A stretch of 64,000 nt of DNA from Nostocoides_A vanveenii (GTDB lineage Bacteria; Actinomycetota; Actinomycetes; Actinomycetales; Dermatophilaceae): contig NZ_BAAAPN010000106.1 in assembly GCF_039531165.1 (NCBI RefSeq), positions 1-64,000 of the forward strand, read 5' to 3'. Of this stretch, positions 27,347-35,628 are shown one piece after another. Below the pieces are notes generated by a model. It was not told the origin of the DNA. It searched no databases and saw only the letters and a list, made by a program, of their open reading frames with translations. Position 1 is the stretch's first letter, and every line of letters begins with the position of its first letter. Both the position numbers and the translations under genes were made by a program.

Positions 27347-27611
27347 GCGCGAGTGCCGAGCCCAGGCCGATCAGGACATAGGTGCCGCTGACCTCCCAGG
27401 CCGGCAGCCGCCCGGCGAGTTGCCAACAGAGAGTGCCGGCCGCGAGGGCCAGCAGCACGAGCGCGCAGAGCACGGTGCCGAGGGCCGGGCCCCGCGAGGC
27501 GGCCCGTTCGTGTCCGGTGGGCGCCGCGGGCGACGCCGTAGACGAGGTTCGCGGCCGGTCGCGGGTGGGCGCGGGCCCGGGATCCGGGAGGTGGCCGGAA
27601 AAGTCGGTCAC
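27306..27611 (-). CDS. Small membrane protein, 101 aa
   Basis: The first 43 residues are polar and Pro/Ala-rich. Two hydrophobic helices follow (about 45-66 and 73-93), ending in FARSRD. No family is recognised. GTG 27611 overlaps the stop of the PspC gene, so it should be made with that protein and may be an accessory to it. Its 3' end overlaps the convergent Nudix gene by 41 bp. Confidence 0.65.
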   Translation of the reverse strand: MTDFSGHLPDPGPAPTRDRPRTSSTASPAAPTGHERAASRGPALGTVLCALVLLALAAGTLCWQLAGRLPAWEVSGTYVLIGLGSALALIGALASFARSRD

Positions 27612-28933
27612 GGCGTGCTCCCCACGATCTTGACGACACCGGCACGCAGGTCGACGGTCACGACGGCCACCAGCGATCCGGTGCCGAAGGTCCGGTGGTA
27701 GTCGATATCTCGGACGGGTCGACCCTTCTCGAGCACATCGCCCACGAGGATCTGGCCGAGGAGCACTCGGCCGTCGATCCGGACCGATCCGGTCTTGGGC
27801 AGCCGGACGGTGACCTCACCGAGGCCAAGCTCCGTGCTGACCTGCCGTGGGGTCGCCGAGGCATCCGCGGGCAAGTGAGTTAGGTCGATCACCACCGTGC
27901 CGACGGCGAGGCGCGTCGATTCACTGCGGGAGCCGGGCGCGACCGTGAGGACCCGATCACCGCTTCCACTGGACCACAGGGGATCGCTCGCGGCGGCGCT
28001 GGCGCCCAGCCCCAGGGCGAGCACGAGAGCCAGCAGGGTGCTTAGACCGCCCTTACGCCCGAGCAGGCCGCCGACGAGCAGGACGAGCGCGACGAAGGCG
28101 AGTGCGCCGGCCAGGGCGACCGTGCGCGCATCGCCGGGCCAGTGCTGCTGGGCGTGTAGGGCAGCGACGCCGACGCCGAGGACCAAGCTCAGGCCCGCCA
28201 AAACGAGCGCGATCGGCGCACTCAGGCGGCGTCGCCGCGGGCGCACGCGTCCGCCGGCCGGGACGGCACCGCCCGCCGGGACGGCCCCGGTGGTCGCGCG
28301 CCAGGCCGGGACGGCCCCGGCGGTCGCGGGCTCGGCCGGCGCGGGCCTGGCGGTGCGCGCGGTCGGTGTGGGAGCGTCGGTGGGCGATGGCGCGTCGGTG
28401 GGGGACGTCGCGGCGGTGGGCATGCCGGCATACGGAAGCAATCCGCGGCGGCGGGCCACGACGAAGCCCCCGGCCGCGAGCAGGCCCATCAGGACGATCG
28501 CGCCGGTGGCGGAACCGGACCCCACTATCCCGCCGCCGAGCAGGGTGTTGACGATCCCGCCGATCAGGAGCAGCCCGCCGACTGCCAAGACGATGCCGGT
28601 GACGATCCGGCCTGTGCTGGTGTCCGATTCGGCCTCGATGATGCCGGGGCCGTCGGGGGCCGGCAGCAGCAGCCACGCCAGGGCATACGCCACCAGGCCC
28701 GCGCCCGAGATCATGGTCAGCACGATCACGCCGACGCGGATCACCGCCGGGTCGATGCCGAAGCGACGCGACAGGCCGCCGCAGACTCCCCCGACCCAGG
28801 CATCGGAGCGCGGGACGCGTCGGACGCCGAGTCGATCGATCGCGCCGAAGAGGTCGGCGAGCAGCCGGTCGTAGTCGTTCTGCGCCGACGTGCCGGCCGG
28901 GGGCGGCGATGGCGGCGCAGTGGGGTCAGTCAT
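27608..28933 (-). CDS. PspC-domain membrane protein
   Basis: A 441-residue protein. A cytoplasmic N-terminus precedes a PspC domain at about residues 35-95 (SDAWVGGVCGGLSRRFGIDPA). Several further membrane helices follow, then a low-complexity linker rich in Thr/Ala/Pro (about 185-250). The C-terminal extracellular part (about 340-441) has a beta pattern (STELGLGEVTVRLPKTGSV) like the LiaF/DUF2154 fold. PspC and LiaF proteins sense cell-envelope stress. It diverges across 124 bp from a PspC-containing histidine kinase, and the two probably work in one signalling system. Confidence 0.82.
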   Translation of the reverse strand: MTDPTAPPSPPPAGTSAQNDYDRLLADLFGAIDRLGVRRVPRSDAWVGGVCGGLSRRFGIDPAVIRVGVIVLTMISGAGLVAYALAWLLLPAPDGPGIIEAESDTSTGRIVTGIVLAVGGLLLIGGIVNTLLGGGIVGSGSATGAIVLMGLLAAGGFVVARRRGLLPYAGMPTAATSPTDAPSPTDAPTPTARTARPAPAEPATAGAVPAWRATTGAVPAGGAVPAGGRVRPRRRRLSAPIALVLAGLSLVLGVGVAALHAQQHWPGDARTVALAGALAFVALVLLVGGLLGRKGGLSTLLALVLALGLGASAAASDPLWSSGSGDRVLTVAPGSRSESTRLAVGTVVIDLTHLPADASATPRQVSTELGLGEVTVRLPKTGSVRIDGRVLLGQILVGDVLEKGRPVRDIDYHRTFGTGSLVAVVTVDLRAGVVKIVGSTP

Positions 28934-29057
28934 AAGGCCATCCTCACCCGGGCTCGGTGGGCGCGGGATGCGAGGCCTCCCTGAACGCACCCTGGGCGGT
29001 CCCCCGAAATGGCGGCGTCCGGCGCGGCGGGCCGTGCCGCTGGGCGAGACTTGCCCT

Positions 29058-30287
29058 GTGCCCATCCCGTATGCCGTGCCGCCGACCGCGGAGGTCGCCG
29101 ACCCGCCGCGGATGGTGCGTCCCGCCCACGGGCGCGTCCTGGCCGGCGTGTGTGCCGGGCTCGCCGAACATCTCGGCCTCCCCGTCGCGTGGGTGCGAGG
29201 CTTCGTCGCCGTGCTCATTCTGGCGGGCCCGGGAGTCGTCGGCTACATCCTGCTCTGGGCGCTGACGCCGCAGGAGGCGGATTCGGGCGCGGCTACCGCC
29301 GGCCAGCGATGGAGTCTCCGGCAGGCGGGGCCGGCAGCGATGTGGATCGGTATCGCGATGGTCGCCGTTGTCGGGGCGACCTCGGTCCTGCCCCGCTCCG
29401 GCGGGGGCCTGGGCATTCTCACGCCCATCCTGATCCTGGCGATCATCGCGGTGATTGGGCTCGCGAGTGCCGATGTGGCACAACGCGATCGCTGGCTCGG
29501 CCGGCGCTCGGGATGGCCGGCCCTCGCGCGCCTGGCCGGTGGCCTGATCGCCGTCGTCGTCGGCACCGTCGTGATGCTCAGCGGGGGGACATCGGCCGCG
29601 GAGGCCTGGGACATCGTCCTCGCCACCGTGGTGGTGTTGCTCGGGTTCACCCTGCTATTGGCGCCCTGGGTGCTGCGGCTGCTCCACGACGTCGGGGAAG
29701 CCCGGACGGCCCGTGCCCTCGCGGACGAACGGGCCGATATCGCCGCCCACTTGCACGACTCGGTGCTTCAGACCTTGGCGCTGATCCAACGCCAAGCCGG
29801 CGACGCCACCCGCGTCGCCACGCTCGCCCGCGTGCAGGAACGCGAGTTGCGCACCTATCTCTACGGTGGCGGCAGTGTGGATCAGACGACGCTCAGCGGC
29901 GCGCTCGCGGAGGTGATCGATGAGGTCGAGGTCGCCCACGGCATACCGATCGATGTGGTCGTCACGGGGGACTGCCCGCTGGATGAGCATGTGCAGGCGA
30001 TGGTGCGGGCGCTGCGCGAGGCGCTCCTCAACGCCGCCAACCACGGGGCCGCGCCGATCGCGGCCTATGTCGAGTGCGGACCGGACCGGATCGAGGCCTT
30101 TGTGCGCGACCACGGCCCGGGCCTGAATCTCGATGCCATCCCCGAGGATCGGCTCGGCGTGCGCGAGTCGATCCAGGGCCGGATGACGCGCGTCGGCGGC
30201 AACGCGAAGGTGCGCCGGCTCGAGCCGGGCACCGAATGGACCTTGACCCTGCCGCGCGTGGCCGCGGCCCCCACCGGAGGAAACTGA
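29058..30287 (+). CDS. PspC-domain sensor histidine kinase
   Basis: A 409-residue kinase. An N-terminal PspC segment (about 15-75, HGRVLAGVCAGLAEHLGLPV) is followed by four or so membrane helices, a HisKA_3-type box with the phosphorylated His in AHLHDSVLQTLALIQ, and a HATPase domain with REALLNAANHG and DHGPGLNLD. GTG 29058 was chosen over upstream starts because the conserved segment begins soon after. The response regulator start overlaps its stop (TGATG). Similar kinases respond to envelope damage, in the manner of LiaS. Confidence 0.88.
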   Translation: MPIPYAVPPTAEVADPPRMVRPAHGRVLAGVCAGLAEHLGLPVAWVRGFVAVLILAGPGVVGYILLWALTPQEADSGAATAGQRWSLRQAGPAAMWIGIAMVAVVGATSVLPRSGGGLGILTPILILAIIAVIGLASADVAQRDRWLGRRSGWPALARLAGGLIAVVVGTVVMLSGGTSAAEAWDIVLATVVVLLGFTLLLAPWVLRLLHDVGEARTARALADERADIAAHLHDSVLQTLALIQRQAGDATRVATLARVQERELRTYLYGGGSVDQTTLSGALAEVIDEVEVAHGIPIDVVVTGDCPLDEHVQAMVRALREALLNAANHGAAPIAAYVECGPDRIEAFVRDHGPGLNLDAIPEDRLGVRESIQGRMTRVGGNAKVRRLEPGTEWTLTLPRVAAAPTGGN

Positions 30288-30985
30288 TGAAAACTGCTCC
30301 CGCCCCCACCACGCCAGTGCGTGTCGTCCTCGTCGACGACCACAAGATGTTCCGCACCGGAGTGCGCGCCGAGTTGACCGAAGTGGCGCCCGGCCTGCTC
30401 GACATCGTCGGCGAGGCCGCGGACGTCGACACCGCCATCAAGGTGATCCGCGCCGAACTGCCCGATGTGGTCCTGCTCGATGTGCACCTGCCCGGGGGCA
30501 ATGGCCGCGGCGGTGTCGACGTGCTCCAGGGGTGCGTCGCGGTCGACAGCCGCCGGGGCGTGCCCGTGCGTTTCCTCGCGCTGTCGGTCTCGGATGCGGC
30601 GGAGGATGTGCTCGCGGTGATCCGCGCCGGGTCGCGCGGCTATGTCACCAAGTCGATCACCGGGACCGATCTGGCGGCGGCGATCAAGCGGGTCGCGGAC
30701 GGGGATGCCGTGTTCTCGCCGCGGCTGGCGGGCTTCGTGCTCGACGCCTTCGGTGTTGCGGCCGGCGAGATCGCCGAGGTCGATGAAGAGCTGGACCGGC
30801 TCTCCCAGCGCGAGCGCGAAGTGATGCGCCTGATCGCACGAGGATATCAATACAAGGAAGTCGCGCGCGAGTTGTTCATCTCGGTGAAAACCGTTGAGAC
30901 GCATGTGTCTTCGGTGTTGCGCAAGTTGCAACTGTCGTCCCGGCACGAACTCACCGCCTGGGCGATGGGCCGTAAGCTCATCTAG
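30287..30985 (+). CDS. NarL/LiaR-type response regulator
   Basis: A 232-residue regulator. The receiver domain has VVLVDDHKMFR and the phosphoacceptor Asp in VVLLDVHLPGG. The C-terminal LuxR-type HTH reads LSQREREVMRLIARG and then ISVKTVETHVSSVLRKLQL. GGAGGAAACTG lies directly before ATG 30287. It is coupled to the kinase upstream and, by a TAGTG overlap, to the GH32 gene downstream. Confidence 0.93.
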   Translation: MKTAPAPTTPVRVVLVDDHKMFRTGVRAELTEVAPGLLDIVGEAADVDTAIKVIRAELPDVVLLDVHLPGGNGRGGVDVLQGCVAVDSRRGVPVRFLALSVSDAAEDVLAVIRAGSRGYVTKSITGTDLAAAIKRVADGDAVFSPRLAGFVLDAFGVAAGEIAEVDEELDRLSQREREVMRLIARGYQYKEVARELFISVKTVETHVSSVLRKLQLSSRHELTAWAMGRKLI

Positions 30986-32214
30986 TGCGCCACGCTCTGC
31001 CCGAATATCACATTCGCCCCGGCTACGGCTGGCTCAACGACCCCAACGGAGTGACGCGCTACGCCGATCGCTGGCACGTCTTCTTCCAACACAACGCCGC
31101 GGCACCGGTCCACGGCAATATCCAGTGGGGTCATGTCTCCAGCTCGGATCTCGCGTCGTGGACCGAGCACCCGGTCGCCTTCGGGCCGACCGCGGGCGGG
31201 CCGGACGCGGGCGGGTGCTGGTCCGGTGTTTTCGCCGGAGACCTCGGCCGGCCAGCGGTGGTCTATTCCGGCATCGCCGGCGAGACCCCGCACAGCACCG
31301 TATGCCTGCGGTGGGGCAGCCCGGATCTCCTCGCCTGGTCGGATCCGATCGTCGTGGCCGAGACCCCGTCCGAGCTCGGGGTGGTCGTCATGCGAGACCC
31401 CTATGTCTTCACCTTCGAGGGCCGGCGCTGGGCGCTGTTGGGGGCCGAGTTGGAGGGACGTGAGGCCGCTGTCCTGCGATTCTCTTGCGACGACATCCTG
31501 GCCTGGCGCTATGAGGGGATTGTCGCGCAGCACTCCGATCCGGTCCTCGACGCGATCCCGGAAGGCGAGATCTGGGAGTGCCCGCAGCTGATCGTGGACG
31601 GCGACGCGGCGGCGTTGGTCGTCTCGGTGCAGCGCGACCGGCAGCTCGAAGAAGTGATGTGGGCCGTCGGCCGGCTCGAATCGGAGTCTGGTGCACCGCA
31701 TTTCCTGGCGTCGACAATCGGTGAGCTTGATCATGGGCGGAGCTTCTATGCCCCGCAGATCGTTGCCGACGATGGGGGAGCGCTGTGCTTGGGCTGGGTC
31801 CGCGAACTCGAGCGGCACCCCGCCCCGCCGCCTGTCGCCGGCTGCCTGACCCTGCCGCGCCGGCTGCGGATCGCCGGCCAGGAGGTGGTCAGCGACGTCG
31901 ACCCGGGCGTGGTGGAGGTGCTGACGCGCGGTGGGGAGACGACGGCGCTGGCGACCGGACGGCATACGGTCTCGGCGGGGCGGGTGGTGGTGAGCGGGCC
32001 CGCGCTGCTCAGCGCCGAGGGTGACCCCTCCATCCAACTCGACCTGCCCGCGGGCGGGACGGTCTGGCTGGACGCCGACGTGGCCGAGGCCTTCGTCGAC
32101 GGGGACGCCCCCACCACCCGGCGCGGGCTGGGGGACTGGGTGCTCGACCTACCGGACGGCTCGGCCGCGGCGTTGACCGAGGTGCGGGCCGAGCAACAGT
32201 GGCAGGCGCGCTGA
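30985..32214 (+). CDS. Glycoside hydrolase family 32 (invertase/levanase type)
   Basis: A 409-residue cytoplasmic beta-fructosidase with no signal peptide. The three GH32 catalytic motifs are present: WLNDPNG (Asp nucleophile), RDP (transition-state Asp) and WECP (Glu acid/base). Likely substrates are sucrose, sucrose 6-phosphate or fructo-oligosaccharides. No sugar transporter or fructokinase is nearby. GTG 30985 overlaps the TAG of the response regulator, an unusual partner, so expression may follow the envelope-stress operon by read-through. Confidence 0.88.
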   Translation: MRHALPEYHIRPGYGWLNDPNGVTRYADRWHVFFQHNAAAPVHGNIQWGHVSSSDLASWTEHPVAFGPTAGGPDAGGCWSGVFAGDLGRPAVVYSGIAGETPHSTVCLRWGSPDLLAWSDPIVVAETPSELGVVVMRDPYVFTFEGRRWALLGAELEGREAAVLRFSCDDILAWRYEGIVAQHSDPVLDAIPEGEIWECPQLIVDGDAAALVVSVQRDRQLEEVMWAVGRLESESGAPHFLASTIGELDHGRSFYAPQIVADDGGALCLGWVRELERHPAPPPVAGCLTLPRRLRIAGQEVVSDVDPGVVEVLTRGGETTALATGRHTVSAGRVVVSGPALLSAEGDPSIQLDLPAGGTVWLDADVAEAFVDGDAPTTRRGLGDWVLDLPDGSAAALTEVRAEQQWQAR

Positions 32215-32275
32215 CCAGCCATTGGTCGGCGGGCCTGCGCGGGTCTCGGGGGCTTCTCGCCTAAGGTTGGCGCCC

Positions 32276-32650
32276 GTGGAGATCCTCACCAATGTCCTTG
32301 TCCTCATCCATCTGATCGGGATGGCGGCGATCGTCGGCGGCTGGATCAGCCTGCGAGTGCGCGGTGTGGAGTCCGGTCGCGGCCTCTCGGTCGTGGTGTG
32401 GGGCGCGCGCTTCCAGATCCTCACCGGGCTCGCCCTGGTCGGCATTCACGAGTCCCAGAAGGACCCGCTCAACCACGCCAAGATCGGGGTCAAGCTGGCC
32501 ATCGCCCTCGCCTGCGCCGCGTGTGCGGAGATGGCCGCCGCCCGCGCCCGGCGCGGCTCCGGCGACAGCAAGCTCATCGACTACGCCGGCGTGCTCGGCA
32601 TCCTCAACACCGCCGTGGCCGCCCTGTGGGAGACCAGCGCCAGTTCCTAA
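32276..32650 (+). CDS. Small integral membrane protein, 124 aa
   Basis: Four hydrophobic helices cover most of the protein (about 3-25, 38-56, 66-84, 98-118). The start is EILTNVLVLIHLIGMAAIVG. I recognise no domain, although similar small proteins are common in actinobacteria. GTG 32276 lies 8 nt after TAAGGT (32262-32267), suggesting a leaderless transcript. Its TAA is the first three bases of a large palindromic repeat. Confidence 0.7.
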   Translation: MEILTNVLVLIHLIGMAAIVGGWISLRVRGVESGRGLSVVVWGARFQILTGLALVGIHESQKDPLNHAKIGVKLAIALACAACAEMAAARARRGSGDSKLIDYAGVLGILNTAVAALWETSASS

Positions 32651-32729
32651 ACCCTGCTAACAGACGTTAGGTGACGTCGAGCAGGGTAGACCCTGCTGTA
32701 GGTCACCTAACGTGTGTTAGCAGGGTTTA
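32648..32729. repeat. 82-bp palindromic intergenic repeat, copy 1
   Basis: Near-perfect inverted repeat. The outer arms are TAAACCCTGCTAACA and TGTTAGCAGGGTTTA, the middle arms ACGTTAGGTGAC and GGTCACCTAACGT, and the inner hairpin AGCAGGGTAGACCCTGCT. It sits between convergent genes (the small membrane protein and quinone oxidoreductase) and supplies the stop codon of the first. A second copy lies at 47590-47660. As RNA it would fold into one long hairpin from either strand, so it may end transcription in both directions. Confidence 0.85.
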
Positions 32730-32744
32730 GGTATCGGGGGCCGG

Positions 32745-33716
32745 TCACGGGAGAAGCAGGAGTTTGCCCGTGCTCGCGCGGGACTCCAGCGTGTCGTATG
32801 CCGTGGCCGCTTCTGCGAGCGGCCACTCACCCCCGATCTCCAGGTGCAACGAGCCGTCGGCGAGCGCGCCGAGGATCTCCCCGCCCCGCCAGAGCAACTC
32901 CTCCCGGTCAAGGACATAGTGCGCCAGGGTCGGCCGGGTCACGAAGAGCGAGCCGCCGGCATTGAGACGCTGCAGATCGAAGGGCGGCACTTGCCCGCTC
33001 GCGCCACCGAAGAGCACGAGCATCCCGCGCGGCCGCAGGGAGGCGAGCGAGGCGTCGAAGGTGTCCTTGCCCACGCCGTCATACGCCACGTCGACGCCGC
33101 GGCCACCGGTGGCCGCGCGAACGGCGTCGGCCAGATCGTCGGTGTCCCGGTAGTTGATCAGCACATCGGCGCCGAGACCTTCGGCGATCGCCAGCTTCTC
33201 GGCAGACCCGGCGGTCGCGATCACCCGGCCACCCTTGGCGGTGATCAACTGCACGAGCAACTGGCCGACGCCCCCGGCGGCGGCGTGGACGAGCGCGATG
33301 TCGCCGGGTTGCACGGCATAGGTCGACTTGACCAGGTAGTGCGCGGTCATGCCCTGCAGCATCGCGGCCGCGGCGGTCGTCAGCGGCACTCCGTCCGGCA
33401 CCGGCACGAGTTGCGCGGCGGGCTGGTTGCTCAGCCCGGCCGCACTGCCGAGCGACATCGCCCAGGCGACGCGATCGCCCGGACGCAGGTCGACCCCGTC
33501 ACCGACCGCGACGACCTCGCCGGCTCCCTCCATCCCGAGCGTGAACGGCGTGGGGATGGGGTAGACGCCCTGGCGCTGATAGACATCGATGAAGTTCACG
33601 CCTGTCGCGGCGACCTTGATCTGGGCCTGTCCTGGCCCCGGCGGTGGGACGTCGACGTCGCGCACCTGCAGCACGTCGCTTCCGCCGTTCGCGGTGACGA
33701 TCAGGGCCTTAGTCAT
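32745..33716 (-). CDS. NADPH:quinone oxidoreductase, zinc-independent MDR family
   Basis: A 323-residue medium-chain reductase. The N-terminal catalytic part has the quinone-reductase pieces GVNFIDVYQRQG and LGMEGAGEVVAVG. The NADPH-binding motif is ALVHAAAGGVGQLLVQL. No structural or catalytic zinc Cys set is seen, which sets it apart from alcohol dehydrogenases. It would reduce quinones or activated alkenes in the cytosol. ATG 33716 overlaps the stop of an acetyltransferase gene; it is the last gene of a three-gene unit. Confidence 0.9.
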   Translation of the reverse strand: MTKALIVTANGGSDVLQVRDVDVPPPGPGQAQIKVAATGVNFIDVYQRQGVYPIPTPFTLGMEGAGEVVAVGDGVDLRPGDRVAWAMSLGSAAGLSNQPAAQLVPVPDGVPLTTAAAAMLQGMTAHYLVKSTYAVQPGDIALVHAAAGGVGQLLVQLITAKGGRVIATAGSAEKLAIAEGLGADVLINYRDTDDLADAVRAATGGRGVDVAYDGVGKDTFDASLASLRPRGMLVLFGGASGQVPPFDLQRLNAGGSLFVTRPTLAHYVLDREELLWRGGEILGALADGSLHLEIGGEWPLAEAATAYDTLESRASTGKLLLLP

Positions 33717-34210
33717 CGTGCTCCTCCAAGTCGGGTCAGGGTCTCGCCGTCGGCGCGGTAGTCGATCCACTCATCCATCGGGCGGGCGCCGAGAGCGTCG
33801 TAGAACTCGATGGCGGGCGTGTTCCACCGCAACACCCACCATTCCAGACGGCGGTAGCCGCGCTCGGTGCAGACGCGGGCGAGTTCGAGGAGGAGTGCCT
33901 TGCCCAGTCCGCTGCCGCGGTGCGCCCGGTCGACATAGAGATCCTCGAGGTGGATGCCGGGCTTGCCAGTCCACGTGGAGAAGGTCAAGAACCACACGGC
34001 CATGCCGACCACCGCACCGTCCACCTCCGCGACATGGGCGTATGCCGTCGGCGCGCCCGCTCCCGGGAAGAGTGCGGTCGCGAAGTCGGCCTCGGTGGCG
34101 TCGACAGCATCGGGCTCGCGCTCGTACACCGCGAGTGCGCGCACCAGCCCCAGGATGGCCGGGACATCGGCGGCCGTCGCGGCTCGAATCGTGGGGCCGG
34201 AGCCGATCAT
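33713..34210 (-). CDS. GNAT-family N-acetyltransferase
   Basis: A 165-residue acetyltransferase. The acetyl-CoA motif A is in LYVDRAHRGSGLGKALLLEL (Q/RxxGxG/A), and the end WWVLRWNTPAIEFYDALGA is typical of the diamine acetyltransferase-like subgroup. The acceptor is unknown. It overlaps both neighbours by 4 bp, the upstream GNAT and the downstream quinone reductase. Confidence 0.9.
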   Translation of the reverse strand: MIGSGPTIRAATAADVPAILGLVRALAVYEREPDAVDATEADFATALFPGAGAPTAYAHVAEVDGAVVGMAVWFLTFSTWTGKPGIHLEDLYVDRAHRGSGLGKALLLELARVCTERGYRRLEWWVLRWNTPAIEFYDALGARPMDEWIDYRADGETLTRLGGAR

Positions 34211-34773
34211 CGGGCACTCGATTCGATCCAGTAGCGCCGCACCAGCCGACCGTCGCCCGCGGTCACGGTGCTCTCCAGCCAGCCCCCATTGGCCTCGATG
34301 ACGCTCGCGGAGCCGAGATTGTCGTCATCACAGGTGACCAGCACCCGGTCCAGCCCGAGATCCGCGCACCTATCGAGCGCCTGCCGAAGGGCCTCGGTCG
34401 CATGGCCCTGGCGGCGGGCGCTGGGCCGCACGCTGTAGCCGATGTGGCCACCTTCACGAAGCAGGAAGTCGTTGAGGTCATGCCGGATCGCCAGGGAGCC
34501 GACGTACCCGCCCGCCTCGACCAGCCATAGGAAGGTGCACGGCACATACCCGGGCCGCTGGCGCCGGCCGAGGTCGTTCTGGTGAGCGACGAAGCGGGCG
34601 AATCCCTCCGCCGTCTCGAGTTCGGCCCGCGTGAACGTGCGGACGGTGCCGTCCGTGTCGACCCGCTCCCAATCGCCGTCGCCGTCGCGGTGGGCATCGC
34701 CGAACTCGTCCACGGCGTCGAGATAGGAGCGGTGCAGATCGGTCGTCGGTGCGCGCAGGTCCACCGTTGCCAC
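34207..34773 (-). CDS. GNAT-family N-acetyltransferase
   Basis: A 188-residue GNAT protein unlike its neighbour in sequence. The CoA-binding motif is YSVRPSARRQGHATEALRQA, followed by VLVTCDDDNLGSASVIEANG. That layout is common in proteins acting on small molecules or antibiotics, but the substrate cannot be named. It leads the three-gene leftward unit and diverges from the DUF2461 gene across 52 bp. Confidence 0.88.
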   Translation of the reverse strand: MATVDLRAPTTDLHRSYLDAVDEFGDAHRDGDGDWERVDTDGTVRTFTRAELETAEGFARFVAHQNDLGRRQRPGYVPCTFLWLVEAGGYVGSLAIRHDLNDFLLREGGHIGYSVRPSARRQGHATEALRQALDRCADLGLDRVLVTCDDDNLGSASVIEANGGWLESTVTAGDGRLVRRYWIESSAR

Positions 34774-34825
34774 GGTAGTCGTGAAGGGCGTTCGGCCGCC
34801 GGGCAGTCTGCCTAGGCTGGGGGGC

Positions 34826-35491
34826 GTGAGTCAGTTCACCGGGTTCGGGGCCGAGGCGCTGAGCTTCTACGAGGAGTTGGAACGCGACAACACGCGCGAG
34901 TGGTGGCTGGCGCACAAGTCGACGTATGACGCGGCCGTGCGTGCGCCCATCGCCGCGCTCGTCGCGGCTCTCGAACCCGACTTCGGTCCGGCGCACGTCT
35001 TCCGGCCCAATCTCGACGTCCGGTTCTCTGCGGACAAGGCGCCCTACAAGACCCACCAGGGCGCCTACTGCGCGACCGAGGCCAAGTCGTACTACTACGT
35101 GCACCTCGACGCGGACGGGCTACTGGTCGGGGCCGGCGGCTATCACTTTGCTCCCGACCAACTGGCCCGATTCCGCGGCGCGGTGGACAGCGATCTGGCC
35201 GGGCCCGAGTTGGAGAGCATCCTTGCCGCCTTGGAAGCCCAGGGTTTCGAGGCGGGGGGTGAGCTCCTCAAGAGCCGGCCGCGCGGCATACCGGCCGATC
35301 ATCCGCGGCTGGACCTGGTACGGCACAAGAGCATCACGGTGCGCCGCGGCTTCGGCGCACCCGACTGGATGTTCACGCCCGCCGCGGTCGCGCATGTCCG
35401 AGGTGAATGGGAGGCGCTGCGCATCTTCACCGGCTGGCTCGATCAGCATGTGGGGCCGACCGAGGTCGAGGACCGGCACGCTCGGCGTTAG
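34826..35491 (+). CDS. DUF2461 family protein
   Basis: A 221-residue cytoplasmic protein with the family segments FYEELERDNTREWW, DVRFSADKAPYKTHQGAYC and VGAGGYHFAPDQLARFR. Its function is unknown. GTG 34826 is 7 nt downstream of TAGGCT (34813-34818) and lacks a ribosome-binding site, so it is probably leaderless. An octamer copy encodes RGIPADHP near residue 154. Confidence 0.88.
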   Translation: MSQFTGFGAEALSFYEELERDNTREWWLAHKSTYDAAVRAPIAALVAALEPDFGPAHVFRPNLDVRFSADKAPYKTHQGAYCATEAKSYYYVHLDADGLLVGAGGYHFAPDQLARFRGAVDSDLAGPELESILAALEAQGFEAGGELLKSRPRGIPADHPRLDLVRHKSITVRRGFGAPDWMFTPAAVAHVRGEWEALRIFTGWLDQHVGPTEVEDRHARR

Positions 35492-35628
35492 TTGCCGACC
35501 AGCTCGGTCTCCCAGACCGGCGGAGCGGCAGAGCGAGGCCGCGGACCGCCACGGACGGCGTTGGGAGCGGCGGCGAGCGCCCATCGTGACCGCCCTGTCG
35601 GTGGTCGGACGTAGGGTTGGTGACCGAG

